This document shows, piece after piece, positions 1 through 7,723 of a stretch of 19,599 bases of DNA (its first letter is position 1; every line of letters starts with the position of its first letter). Both the position numbers and the translations under genes were made by a program. The notes beneath the pieces are model-generated. The model was not told the DNA's origin and made no database searches. It saw only the letters and a program-made list of their open reading frames with translations. The DNA comes from CAYOOT01 sp964405665 (GTDB lineage: Bacteria; Bdellovibrionota_C; UBA2361; SZUA-149; CAZDWZ01): the NCBI GenBank assembly GCA_964405665.1, contig CAYOOT010000050.1:1-19599 (forward strand), given 5' to 3'.

Positions 1-992
1 GATCTGTAATCGGTATTCGTTTCACTATTTCCGGCAGCGGCAACAAAAATTATTCCCGCATTATTGGCTCGCTCAATGGCATCTTGCAGGGCCTTACTAT
101 AGCCGGTGCTGCCCCAAGAATTACTGGATACTTTTACATTAACTCCTTTATTTTTTTGAGCAATCATATAATCAATTGCTTTGATCGCATCGGAAGTATA
201 ACCACCGCCGCCAGCATCAAGAAATTTTAAGGCCATGATCTTTACATTCCAATTAACTCCGGCAACTCCCAAAGAGTTATTTCCTTTTGCTCCGATGATT
301 CCCGAACAATGTGTGCCATGACTATGGTCGTCCATGGGGTCACCTGAATTATTAATCGCATTGATTCCGTGAATGTCATCAATATAACCGTTTGCGTCAT
401 TATCAATTCCGTCTCCAGGGATTTCACTGGAATTAGTCCAAATATTATCTTTTAAATCATTGTGGTTGTAATCAACTCCGGTATCGATAACTGCAACAAC
501 TACACTGCCATTTCCTTGAGAAATATCCCAAGCTGGTTCAGAATTTATTCCTCTAATTGCTTTGTGTCCCCATTGCTCTCCGTATCGAGTATCATTGGGA
601 ACTAAAGTTGCTTGTTCAACGACATCGGCACTGCAGGTAGTAACTAAATGTTTCTGATATAGTTTTTCACAAATGCCTTCGCTGCCAGTGAAGGGAATAA
701 TTTGATCGCTGAGAATAATTCCGATTTGTCTGGCGGAAGCAGCGGCGATATCTTCGACTAAAAAGATATTTTCCTCGCTATTGATTTCAGTAGAAATTGC
801 TAAATTCTCTTGATTAAGTTCTTCTGCTAAATCAGAAATTTGATTAGCAGATAAGTTTTGGGAAATTGTTATTATATATTGATCTTGAACAATTTTTGGT
901 GTGAGGGTTTGATCTTGAGCAAAGCTGATTAAGGGAATTGAAAAATAAAATATTGCTAGATATAAAAATAGCAAATAAGTTTTTGCTGCCAT
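1..992 (-). CDS. Secreted subtilisin-like serine protease (peptidase S8), C-terminus cut by window edge
   Basis: 330 codons are visible; the 3' part lies beyond position 1. The N-terminus is a classic Sec signal peptide (hydrophobic residues about 6-24, likely cleavage after ISFA, residue 25). Residues 30-100 look like an S8 inhibitor-type propeptide. The catalytic core follows: Asp170 in VVAVIDTGVDYNH, His225 in HSHGTHCSGIIGAK, oxyanion-hole Asn322 in VAAAGNSE; the catalytic Ser motif would be outside the window. Two Cys (108 and 120) are shared with the upstream paralogue. The ATG at 992 is chosen because the signal peptide starts there; no convincing Shine-Dalgarno is seen. It lies 76 bp downstream of a second S8 gene on the same strand and shares long near-identical core segments with it, so this is a tandem duplication. 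Likely an exported protease acting on extracellular protein; the substrate is unknown. Confidence 0.93.
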   Translation of the reverse strand, partial: MAAKTYLLFLYLAIFYFSIPLISFAQDQTLTPKIVQDQYIITISQNLSANQISDLAEELNQENLAISTEINSEENIFLVEDIAAASARQIGIILSDQIIPFTGSEGICEKLYQKHLVTTCSADVVEQATLVPNDTRYGEQWGHKAIRGINSEPAWDISQGNGSVVVAVIDTGVDYNHNDLKDNIWTNSSEIPGDGIDNDANGYIDDIHGINAINNSGDPMDDHSHGTHCSGIIGAKGNNSLGVAGVNWNVKIMALKFLDAGGGGYTSDAIKAIDYMIAQKNKGVNVKVSSNSWGSTGYSKALQDAIERANNAGIIFVAAAGNSETNTDYR

Positions 993-1027
993 ATAACCAT
1001 TTTGATAATAGGTTGAGATATGGCAAC

Positions 1028-1056
1028 AATATATAGCATAACTTAAACTAAGTAAA
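1028..1056 (-). promoter_or_regulatory. Putative sigma-70-type promoter of the downstream S8 protease gene
   Basis: On the minus strand a -35-like TTTACT (1051-1056) is followed after 17 bp by a -10-like TATATT (1028-1033). Transcription would start near 1021, about 30 nt before the ATG at 992. It fits the gap between the two tandem proteases and would allow separate expression of the second one. Match by eye only. Confidence 0.35.
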
Positions 1057-1068
1057 TATCAGTAGAAT

Positions 1069-3090
1069 TTACTTTTTTGAACTCTTCTTTAAACTACTAC
1101 TTTTCGAACTACTGCTTTTTGCGCTTACCTTTTTCGAACTCAGTTTTAATGGATCGGATATTAATTCCTCCCCATCGATATATGTAGAAGCTAGGCAGCT
1201 GTAGGTGCTACTGCTTTTTGTCTTCAAGACTACTATTCCATAATATCCTTCTGTATTAGTTACTGAATAAAAGTTACTTACTTTTTTCTTTCGGCCACTG
1301 CCAGTAGTGCAAGCTACTTTTATAGAAGCATCTTCGATTCCTTCTTCATCTGCGGTAACGTATCCGCTAAAAAGAATTTTTTCTGTATTCTTTTTAGAAT
1401 AAGGAAGTTTGGTAATATTAAAAGAGATGTTTAATTCCGGTTCTGGTTCAGCAGGGTCAGGTTCTGGTGCCGGAGCTATTGTTGTTGTAGTTGTCGACGT
1501 AGTAGAGGTGGTAGTGGAAGTTGAAGTGGAAGTTGTAGTAGTAGTTGAAGTTGTGGTCGTAGTGCTAGTGGTGGTGGTTGTAGTTGGTGTCGGAGTGGGT
1601 GTAGGAGTTGGTGTTGGAGTCGTAGTATTTCTCAAAAGATTATCTAAGTTTAAAGCACGACCTCCAGCAATATAGGAAGTAAGTTCGCTCCGTACTTTTG
1701 CCGTAGCATACAATCTTTGGATAAGACTGTTGTAATTTAAACTTGAATCATATGATGCAAGGAGTGTTAAAGCACCGGCCACAAAAGGCGTAGCCATGGA
1801 AGTTCCTGATAAAGAAGCATAACCACCTGTTTTATAAGTGCTGTAAATGGACACACCAGGAGCGGCAATATCAACTGTTGTTAAGCCATAATTGGAAAAA
1901 GATGCTAAAGCAAAATTTCTATTCAGGGCGCCAACAGAAACCACGTTGGCTACGTTATAGGCTTGGGGATAAAAAGGCGTGGTATCGGAGTTTAAACCAC
2001 TATTGCCTGCTGCAGCCACGAAAATCATATTGGCATCTCTTGCACGGACAATGGCATTATAAAGAACAGATGAATAACCACCACCGCCCCAGGAATTGCT
2101 TAATACTTTAACATTTACTCCTCTGTTTTTCATCGCGATAGCGTAGTCAATTCCCTTGATTGCATCAGAGGAACTTCCCGAGCCACCTGAAGAAAGGAAT
2201 TTCAAAGCCATTATTTTTGTATTCCAGTTTACGCCGGCAACTCCCACGCTGTTATTTGCTTTTGCACCAATTATCCCGGCGCAATGCGAACCATGTCCAT
2301 TATCATCTAAAGGATTTCCGGAATTTGTAATTGCATTTATTCCATAGATGTCATCGATATATCCATTGGCATCATCATCAATACCATTGCCCGCAATTTC
2401 TCCGGAATTTACCCACATGTTGGCATTAAGATCGGCGTGGTTGTAATCTACTCCGGTATCAATTACAGCTACAACGACATCTGTGCTATCGTGTTTTATG
2501 TCCCAAGCAGGCTCACTGGAAATACCATCTGTTGAATTATGTCCCCACTGAGAGCCAAAGTTGGTATCATTTGGTGTTGTGTTATCGAGTCCCACTAAGA
2601 AGTCCGGGCTACAGGACTTAACAAGATTCTTACTTAATAAAATATTGCAAATATTAGCTTCTCCTTTGAAGTCAACAATCTCATCTCCGACATTATAACC
2701 CAATTGTTTGAGGAAACTTACATAGCTGTCTTCTATTAGATAAGTTTTACTATTGGGGCTGACCTTCTCAGAAATTTCAAGACCATTGCTTTCTACTGTA
2801 TCTAAAAGTGAATCTATTTTTTGAGAAGAAAGGTTTGAAGGAAGCTCAATTACGAATTGGTCCTTGATTGCAACTACATCGGCTGGTTGATCCTCTGCTT
2901 TTGCTGTAGTCCGTATATTTAGAAGTAATAAAATTGTCAGAAGTAGAAGACTTATTCTAGATTTTCTGGGAAAAAAGCCAACTACTTTTTGCAGAGGAGG
3001 TAAGTTCCACCTGAGTGGTTCAGGCTTTTTGGAAAAACAATTTAGTTTATTAAAACAGCTACTTAATAACAACTTTTTACTACTAATCAT
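1069..3090 (-). CDS. Subtilisin-like serine protease (S8) with Thr/Pro linker and C-terminal beta domain
   Basis: 673 aa. A basic N-region of about 45 residues precedes a hydrophobic stretch (about 46-58) and an AKA|ED cleavage-like site (residue 65), so export by Sec is likely, with an unusually long N-region. The propeptide-like part spans about 70-165. The S8 core (about 175-480) has a complete triad: Asp211 (AVIDTGVDYNH), His266 (DNGHGSHCAGI), Ser431 (GTSMATPFVAG), plus oxyanion Asn363 (AAAGNSG). Residues 488-537 form a Thr-Pro then Thr/Ser linker typical of exposed, possibly glycosylated stalks. Residues about 553-650 form a beta-rich Ig/carboxypeptidase-regulatory-like domain with Cys593 and Cys632 positioned for a disulfide. 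The tail (651-673) is Ser/Lys-rich. No other Met lies near the N-terminus, so the ATG at 3090 is the only clear start. Paralogue of the protease downstream. Probably secreted or surface-held through the C-terminal domain (inference). Confidence 0.95.
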   Translation of the reverse strand: MISSKKLLLSSCFNKLNCFSKKPEPLRWNLPPLQKVVGFFPRKSRISLLLLTILLLLNIRTTAKAEDQPADVVAIKDQFVIELPSNLSSQKIDSLLDTVESNGLEISEKVSPNSKTYLIEDSYVSFLKQLGYNVGDEIVDFKGEANICNILLSKNLVKSCSPDFLVGLDNTTPNDTNFGSQWGHNSTDGISSEPAWDIKHDSTDVVVAVIDTGVDYNHADLNANMWVNSGEIAGNGIDDDANGYIDDIYGINAITNSGNPLDDNGHGSHCAGIIGAKANNSVGVAGVNWNTKIMALKFLSSGGSGSSSDAIKGIDYAIAMKNRGVNVKVLSNSWGGGGYSSVLYNAIVRARDANMIFVAAAGNSGLNSDTTPFYPQAYNVANVVSVGALNRNFALASFSNYGLTTVDIAAPGVSIYSTYKTGGYASLSGTSMATPFVAGALTLLASYDSSLNYNSLIQRLYATAKVRSELTSYIAGGRALNLDNLLRNTTTPTPTPTPTPTPTTTTTTSTTTTTSTTTTTSTSTSTTTSTTSTTTTTIAPAPEPDPAEPEPELNISFNITKLPYSKKNTEKILFSGYVTADEEGIEDASIKVACTTGSGRKKKVSNFYSVTNTEGYYGIVVLKTKSSSTYSCLASTYIDGEELISDPLKLSSKKVSAKSSSSKSSSLKKSSKK
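1480..1629 (-). repeat. Low-complexity Thr/Pro and Thr/Ser codon repeat within the S8 protease gene
   Basis: About 150 bp of degenerate ACN/CCN codons on the minus strand encode a TP dipeptide run (about residues 491-503) then Thr blocks broken by single Ser (to residue 537). The plus strand appears as a GT-rich tract. Codons vary, so the peptide rather than the DNA repeat seems to be maintained. The tract is a candidate for length variation by slippage. Confidence 0.85.
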
Positions 3091-3113
3091 TTTTTTACTA
3101 CTATAATATTTTA

Positions 3114-3119
3114 ATTATA
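3114..3119 (-). promoter_or_regulatory. Candidate -10 box (TATAAT) upstream of the S8 protease gene
   Basis: A perfect TATAAT on the minus strand lies 23 bp before the ATG at 3090, giving a start near 3107 and a leader of under 20 nt. The nearest -35-like element (TTGCCG) is 20 bp upstream, which is too far for a standard promoter, so the call is tentative. The rest of the 3091-3320 gap shows no gene and no clear terminator. Confidence 0.25.
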
Positions 3120-3320
3120 AATATCGTTCTTAAGTCTATCGGCAAGTGATGTGCCAAAGTTGTGAGAAAATTGAGCTAGAATCATCTTCTAATCAAATTA
3201 AATATTGGAGGCTAAGATATTGTAATCTTTAGATGGGTTCAGTTTTAATCGATGGGTTTCTATTGGAAGAAGTATTTTTTTGAGCTCTTTAGTTTTCGTT
3301 TATTGGAGTGTAATAAGGTT

Positions 3321-3899
3321 TTAAGAATTTTCGAGAAAGTTTTTCAAAATAGTTTTTCCATAAGGAGTCATAATTGATTCTGGATGAAATTGCACTCCTA
3401 CAAGATGAGGCTGCTCTTTGTGTACTAAGCCCATAATAACTCCGTCCTTGGTTTGAGCGGTGATTTCCAGAGCAGCAGGAAAAGTATTTTTATCAGCGAT
3501 TAAAGAATGATAACGCGTTGCCGTAAAGGGAGAAGGGATTCCTTTAAAAATTCCTTCTCCCTTATGAAAAATTTCTGAAGTTTTACCATGCATCGGTAAA
3601 GGGGCTCTGACAACATCGCCTCCAAAAACTTGAGCAATTGCCTGATGGCCCAGGCAAACTCCCAATATCGGAACGTCCTGATAGAGTTGTGCAATAATTT
3701 CCAAAGAGATACCTGATTCATTAGGCGTACATGGGCCGGGAGAAATAACTATATGTGTTGGTTTTTTCTTTTTTATTTCTTCTAAACTTAATTGATCGTT
3801 GCGATAAACTTCTAGAGGAATAGTTTGTTCTGTCACCTCTGCGATATATTGCAGCAGATTGTAAGTAAAAGAATCATAGTTGTCGATTATCAAAATCAT
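3321..3899 (-). CDS. trpG: Anthranilate / aminodeoxychorismate synthase glutamine amidotransferase subunit
   Basis: 192 aa, the usual length for a TrpG/PabA class I glutamine amidotransferase. It hydrolyses glutamine and passes ammonia to the partner chorismate enzyme. The whole GATase set is visible: oxyanion loop SPGPCTPNESG (53-63), nucleophile Cys82 in GVCLGHQAIAQ, and the His172/Glu174 pair in GVQFHPESIMT. The ATG at 3899 overlaps the end of the large-subunit gene by 4 bp (ATGA), typical of translational coupling. TrpG and PabA cannot be told apart from sequence alone, and many bacteria use one amphibolic subunit for both tryptophan and folate. No other trp or folate genes are in the window, so the gene symbol is provisional. 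Confidence 0.92.
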   Translation of the reverse strand: MILIIDNYDSFTYNLLQYIAEVTEQTIPLEVYRNDQLSLEEIKKKKPTHIVISPGPCTPNESGISLEIIAQLYQDVPILGVCLGHQAIAQVFGGDVVRAPLPMHGKTSEIFHKGEGIFKGIPSPFTATRYHSLIADKNTFPAALEITAQTKDGVIMGLVHKEQPHLVGVQFHPESIMTPYGKTILKNFLENS

Positions 3900-5365
3900 A
3901 GATATTCTTTTGTTAGTGCAATATTAATTGCCTTAAATAATGCTTGGGCTTTAAGGTAACATTCTTGATATTCTTTTTCCGGTTGCGAATCATAAACAAT
4001 CCCCGCGCCGGCACGAATCAAACATTCTTTTTCATTGATTGTGGCAAACCTAATGGCAACAGCAGAATTTGTTTTTTGATCAAAACCAATGGTTGCTATT
4101 GAACCACCAAAAATACCTCGAGCTTGATTTTCCAGCTCTGCAATAATTTCCAAGGCTCTGATCTTTGGGGTACCCACCAGGGTTGCTATCGGAAAGCAAG
4201 ATTTGATGGCATCAAAAATAGTCAATTCCGGCCGAAGTTTTCCTTTTACTTGGGATACGATGTGATGAACATCGGCCAAAGTTTCTACGGAAAATAAATC
4301 CTTTACTTCTACTGAGCCGATTTGCGAAACTTTTCCTATATCGTTTCTGACGTGATCAACCAGCATTAAATGTTCAGCAAGTTCTTTCTGGTCGGAAATC
4401 AATTCTTCCGCGCTACTGATTTGTTCCGGTTCGTTCTTTCCTTTGGGATAGGTTCCGGCAATGAGACGCATTTTAATTGCAATATCTTGGGAGTTGCTGA
4501 TTTCATTTTGAATAAAAACTTCCGGGGAAGCTCCAACAACAGTGGAGTTTTTGAGTTTAATGGCGAAATGATAAACAGAAGGATTAATTTGTTTTAAAAT
4601 TTCAAAGAGAATTAAAGGATCGGGCTTGACCTTGGAACTAAAGACATTAGCTAAAACTCCCTGAAAAATATCTCCCGCAGAAATGTATTCCTTACAAGAA
4701 TTTACCATGTTGGTAAATTCTTGTAAGGAATACATTTCTGTAAATTCTGTTTTAATGTCGCTGCAAGTTCTTATGAGGGGAGCATTGTTTTTAAGAATAT
4801 TTTGTAACTCTTTTGAAAAAAGTGAATGTTTTTCTCGACAAACCTCTTTAGTCCGATAATTTTCGGGAAGACTAATTAAGGAAATGCTTTTTTCTAAATT
4901 ATCAAAAACAATAGTGCAATGACTTAGTAAAAAATATAATTCCGGTTCTTGATTATGAACTTTTAACCCATTTATTTTTTCAAAGTAACGGATTAGATCA
5001 TAACTAAAGAAACCTACTAAGCCGCCTTGAAAATGTTTTGTTTGTTCTGAAATCTCAAGAGGATAATCCAGAAGCAATTCTGATTTTAATAATTCTAAGG
5101 GATCCTCTTTGAAAGGAAAACATTCCCTGCTCCAAGAATCTCCTTTATTTTCTATTGTATAAAAATTATTTTTTAAAAAAATAGTTTTTGTAGGATTTAA
5201 AATCAAATGGGAAAACCGTGCCGGTTGATGGGTGCTATGGTTTTTTTTATAATTTCTTTCGGAAGAACTTTCCCAAATGGCATAAGGTTCTTGATTATCC
5301 AAGACTTTAAGTAAACTTGCGGCAGACCAATTTTTTAATTCGAATTTAGTGATTAATGGAAGCAT
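3896..5365 (-). CDS. Chorismate-utilising enzyme: anthranilate synthase component I / aminodeoxychorismate synthase component I
   Basis: 489 aa, usual length for TrpE/PabB. The N-terminal lobe spans about 1-200; the chorismate-binding domain spans about 205-485. Family signatures are present: EYISAGDIFQGVL (226-238), MRLIAGTYPKG (299-309), EHLMLVDHVRNDIGKV (331-346), a SCFPIATLVGTPKIRALEII stretch (389-408), and a C-terminal RAGAGIVYDSQPEKEYQE (451-468). The IAGT motif has Ala at the position where many PabB proteins carry the nucleophilic Lys (IKGT), which favours anthranilate synthase (TrpE), but this is not decisive. The 4-bp overlap with the amidotransferase gene indicates a heterodimer made from one mRNA. 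The ORF holds a perfect 30-bp palindrome at residues about 209-230 without breaking conserved positions. No good Shine-Dalgarno is seen before the ATG at 5365. Confidence 0.92.
   Translation of the reverse strand: MLPLITKFELKNWSAASLLKVLDNQEPYAIWESSSERNYKKNHSTHQPARFSHLILNPTKTIFLKNNFYTIENKGDSWSRECFPFKEDPLELLKSELLLDYPLEISEQTKHFQGGLVGFFSYDLIRYFEKINGLKVHNQEPELYFLLSHCTIVFDNLEKSISLISLPENYRTKEVCREKHSLFSKELQNILKNNAPLIRTCSDIKTEFTEMYSLQEFTNMVNSCKEYISAGDIFQGVLANVFSSKVKPDPLILFEILKQINPSVYHFAIKLKNSTVVGASPEVFIQNEISNSQDIAIKMRLIAGTYPKGKNEPEQISSAEELISDQKELAEHLMLVDHVRNDIGKVSQIGSVEVKDLFSVETLADVHHIVSQVKGKLRPELTIFDAIKSCFPIATLVGTPKIRALEIIAELENQARGIFGGSIATIGFDQKTNSAVAIRFATINEKECLIRAGAGIVYDSQPEKEYQECYLKAQALFKAINIALTKEYL
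4678..4740. repeat. Perfect 30-bp inverted repeat with 3-nt spacer inside the trpE/pabB-like gene
   Basis: Left arm 4678-4707 and right arm 4711-4740 are exact reverse complements, separated by TGT (4708-4710). The structure encodes residues about 209-230 of the chorismate enzyme. The RNA of either strand would form a very stable 30-bp hairpin. The reading frame stays open and the residues just after it (EYISAGDIFQ) match the family. Confidence 0.97.
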
Positions 5366-5479
5366 GGAGTATTCTTAGCAAAGTCCTGCGTAATTTTCAA
5401 TGAAGTTGATGAGACAACATTTTTTCTTCGGCGAATAGAGATTTTGCAACTTTAATTATAACTCTAATGGAGAACAAAC

Positions 5480-6133
5480 ATGGAAACATCCTTTAACTTA
5501 TCCAGCCTTAATAAAAACAATCTTGATACCGCAAGAATACTTAATGCTTTTTCTGTTTATCATCCGGCAGATTTGGCAGCAGCAAAAGATTTGCCCCTTC
5601 GAAGCGGAGCGGAAAATACAGTTAAAAACAAATCAATTATCGATCAACAACTGTTAGTTGATCGCCTGGTCAATGTTTTAGAGAAGTCTTTAATGTTGCT
5701 TGTTGAGAAAGTTGTGGCAAAATTAGAAGACAACTTGAATAAAAGCAGTGTTTCAGAAAATAACTCTTTGGAACAAGAAAAACCTACCGGCAATTTAGAA
5801 ACTGCTTCTCCCTTACCTTTAGAAAAAAATTGTTTATGTAATCAAGGCCTGGATCTTCCTAGTTTATTAAATAATCAGTTAGGACAAACGCCAGGGTTGC
5901 CTTTAAATGATATCTCTAAAAACTCAGATATTCTTTCATATATTCAAAATGCTATTTTGGGATTTCCCTGGAAAGCTGACGTCAAAGATTCGTTAACAGC
6001 CTTAAATGGTTTATTTACCAGTGTTTTTGAATCCGTGAAAAATTTTCTTAAAAAACCTGGAGGAATGTTTAAAGATTTATTTCAAAGCGGGGTTTTCTCT
6101 GGAGCGGCGAAGTTGTTGGGAGGGTTGTTGTAG
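5480..6133 (+). CDS. Hypothetical protein, 217 aa, unrecognised
   Basis: I recognise no family. The ATG at 5480 is preceded by a TGGAGA Shine-Dalgarno (5468-5473) at good spacing, which supports both the gene and its start. No signal peptide or clear transmembrane helix is visible. Residues about 52-85 form a predicted amphipathic helix rich in Leu/Val/Lys, possibly a coiled coil; about 86-145 is a Ser/Asn/Pro-rich linker with two close Cys (118 and 120); about 148-217 is a second helical part ending in a Gly/Leu-rich amphipathic tail (GAAKLLGGLL) that could touch a membrane. It stands alone on the plus strand, divergent from the trpE-like gene and convergent with glyS. A weak TATAAC -10 candidate lies at 5457-5462. 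Codon use looks like its neighbours. Confidence 0.8.
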   Translation: METSFNLSSLNKNNLDTARILNAFSVYHPADLAAAKDLPLRSGAENTVKNKSIIDQQLLVDRLVNVLEKSLMLLVEKVVAKLEDNLNKSSVSENNSLEQEKPTGNLETASPLPLEKNCLCNQGLDLPSLLNNQLGQTPGLPLNDISKNSDILSYIQNAILGFPWKADVKDSLTALNGLFTSVFESVKNFLKKPGGMFKDLFQSGVFSGAAKLLGGLL

Positions 6134-6144
6134 AAATTTAAAAT

Positions 6145-6288
6145 TGGAGCGCGGACGTCCTCGTCCGCAACCTGGCTTGTATTTCAGACAGAAGTCTCAA
6201 AGCTAACCATTAAATAAAATTATTCTTAGACCATGAGGATTCATGCTTTGTTGTGTTCCAGGTTGCGGACGAGGACGTCCGCGCTCCA
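6145..6288. repeat. REP/BIME-like paired inverted repeat (31-bp perfect arms, 82-bp spacer)
   Basis: Arms 6145-6175 and 6258-6288 are exact reverse complements over 31 bp. Each arm also contains its own smaller hairpin: GCGGAC, a 6-nt loop, then GTCCGC (6151-6168 in the first arm). The arms are much richer in G+C than the surroundings. The element fills most of the convergent gap between the 217-aa gene (ends 6133) and glyS (ends 6315). It resembles BIME pairs of REP sequences moved by RAYT transposases, or a small MITE; no target-site duplication or transposase is visible. It could also act as a bidirectional terminator, although no T-tract follows either arm. The 82-bp spacer holds no ORF. 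Confidence 0.85.
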
Positions 6289-6314
6289 GTTTGCCATGTG
6301 CATTGCTTCAAAAA

Positions 6315-7649
6315 TTAGAATCCGAACAACTTCTCAATCTCCGTCCTCAACTCAGCAATTCTCACTCTTGTCTGAACAAGAGTATCGCGATTTCTCATAG
6401 TAACTGTATCATCTTGTATACTTTGATGATCAATCGTGATGCAAAGCGGAGTGCCGATTTCGTCTTGTCGGCGATAACGCCTGCCGATATTGCCACTGGA
6501 ATCATATTGTGTGGAATAACGTTCTCTTAACATCTTATAAACTTCTTCCGCTTTTTCGGGGTGTCCTTCTTTGTTAAAAAGAGGAAATACGGCTATTTTC
6601 ACAGGAGCAATCCGTGGATGAAACTGTAAAAGTGTTCTTGGGTTGCCGTCGACGTTTTCTTCTTTATAAGCATCAATTAAAAAAGTTAGTACTGCTCGAT
6701 CGGTTCCCAAAGCAGGTTCTACCACATGTGGAATAAAGGTATTTCCGCTGGTTTGATCTCTCCAAAGCAGTTGTTTGCCGCTGTGTTCTGAGTGCTGAGT
6801 TAAATCAAATTTACCGCGGCAGGCAATGCCTTCCAACTCAGACCAGCCAAAGGGAAAAAGATATTCTACATCTGCGCAAGCCTTGGAATAATGGGCCAAT
6901 TCATCTTCGGCATGGGCCCGCAGACGAAGACGTTCAGGAGTAATTCCCAAATTAATAAACCAATTTAAGCGCTCTGCTTTCCAATAGCTAAACCATTCGT
7001 CATCAGTGCCGGGCTCGCAGAAAAATTCCATTTCCATTTGCTCGAATTCGCAAGTGCGAAAAGTAAAACGTCTTGTCGTAATTTCATTACGGAAGGATTT
7101 TCCTTGTTGGGCAATACCAAAGGGAATTTTTACTCGTGTGGAATCAACCACATTTTGATAGTTCACAAAAATTCCCTGTGCAGTTTCAGGACGCAAATAA
7201 ACAACACTGGCGCTATCTTCTGCCGGACCAAGATGAGTTTTAAACATCAGGTTAAACATTCTTGGTTCACCCCATTGGTGTTTACCCTCTTTGTCGCTTT
7301 TGCATTTAGGAACAGTATCATCTAAATGATCTGCTCTAATTCTCAGTTTGCATTTTCCGCATTCGATCATCGGATCATGAAAGCCTGCAACGTGTCCAGA
7401 GGCTTCCCAGACTTTGGGATGCATGATGATCGAAGCATCAAGGCCGACAATATCGTTGCGATAATGGACCATACTTTTCCACCAAGCTTCTTTGACATTG
7501 CGTTTTAATTCCGCACCCAAAGGACCGTAGTCATAGCAGGAACCCAAGCCCCCGTAGATTTCACTGGAGGGGAAAATAAAGCCCCGGCGTTTAGCCAGGG
7601 AAACGATGGGATCAATGGAATCAATATTAGGCTTAGCTTCGTTACTCAT
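6315..7649 (-). CDS. glyS: Glycyl-tRNA synthetase, single-subunit (alpha2) type
   Basis: 444 aa, in the normal range for the bacterial form of the homodimeric class II enzyme; it charges tRNA-Gly with glycine. Visible signatures are FIFPSSEIYGGLGSCYDYGP (24-43), a CGKC motif with a later Cys (97-116) that could bind zinc, YLRPETAQGIFVNYQN (151-166), motif 2 with SFRNEITTRRFTFRTCEFEQ (185-204) and motif 3 EPALGTDRAVLTFL (311-324). The C-terminal anticodon-binding domain starts near residue 345 (RIAPVKIAVFPL) and contains DEIGTPLCITID and TMRNRDT. The ATG at 7649 fits the family N-terminus. It is divergent from rsmE across a 74-bp gap. In this family the symbol glyQS or glyS is used. Confidence 0.97.
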   Translation of the reverse strand: MSNEAKPNIDSIDPIVSLAKRRGFIFPSSEIYGGLGSCYDYGPLGAELKRNVKEAWWKSMVHYRNDIVGLDASIIMHPKVWEASGHVAGFHDPMIECGKCKLRIRADHLDDTVPKCKSDKEGKHQWGEPRMFNLMFKTHLGPAEDSASVVYLRPETAQGIFVNYQNVVDSTRVKIPFGIAQQGKSFRNEITTRRFTFRTCEFEQMEMEFFCEPGTDDEWFSYWKAERLNWFINLGITPERLRLRAHAEDELAHYSKACADVEYLFPFGWSELEGIACRGKFDLTQHSEHSGKQLLWRDQTSGNTFIPHVVEPALGTDRAVLTFLIDAYKEENVDGNPRTLLQFHPRIAPVKIAVFPLFNKEGHPEKAEEVYKMLRERYSTQYDSSGNIGRRYRRQDEIGTPLCITIDHQSIQDDTVTMRNRDTLVQTRVRIAELRTEIEKLFGF

Positions 7650-7652
7650 AAG

Positions 7653-7680
7653 TTGATTTGTGTTATGTAGTTTCTATTTT
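7653..7680 (+). promoter_or_regulatory. Putative promoter of the rsmE-rpoH operon
   Basis: TTGATT (7653-7658), a 16-bp spacer and TATTTT (7675-7680) give a plausible sigma-70-type promoter; the start would be near 7687, with a leader of about 37 nt before the ATG at 7724. The same 74-bp gap must also hold the glyS promoter on the other strand, which I could not place with confidence. Confidence 0.3.
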
Positions 7681-7723
7681 TGTAAACTGTATATCAAATA
7701 AAAGTAAGTACTAAGCAAGCCTT

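Noticed and set aside
1409..1675. Plus-strand Val/Gly-rich ORF of 88 codons
   Set aside because: It is the antisense reading of the Thr/Pro codon repeat in the S8 protease gene; its composition follows directly from that repeat and there is no ribosome-binding site.
3091..3320. Terminator or small RNA between the trpG-like gene and the S8 protease
   Set aside because: Only very short inverted repeats and a repeated GATGGGTT were seen; nothing forms a convincing stem with a T-tract.
6145..6288. CRISPR array
   Set aside because: Only two repeat units, in inverted orientation, with one spacer and no cas genes; it is a paired palindrome instead.
6243..6530. Plus-strand ORF starting in the inverted repeat and running into glyS antisense
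   Set aside because: It overlaps the C-terminal coding part of a clear glycyl-tRNA synthetase and begins inside a repeat arm.
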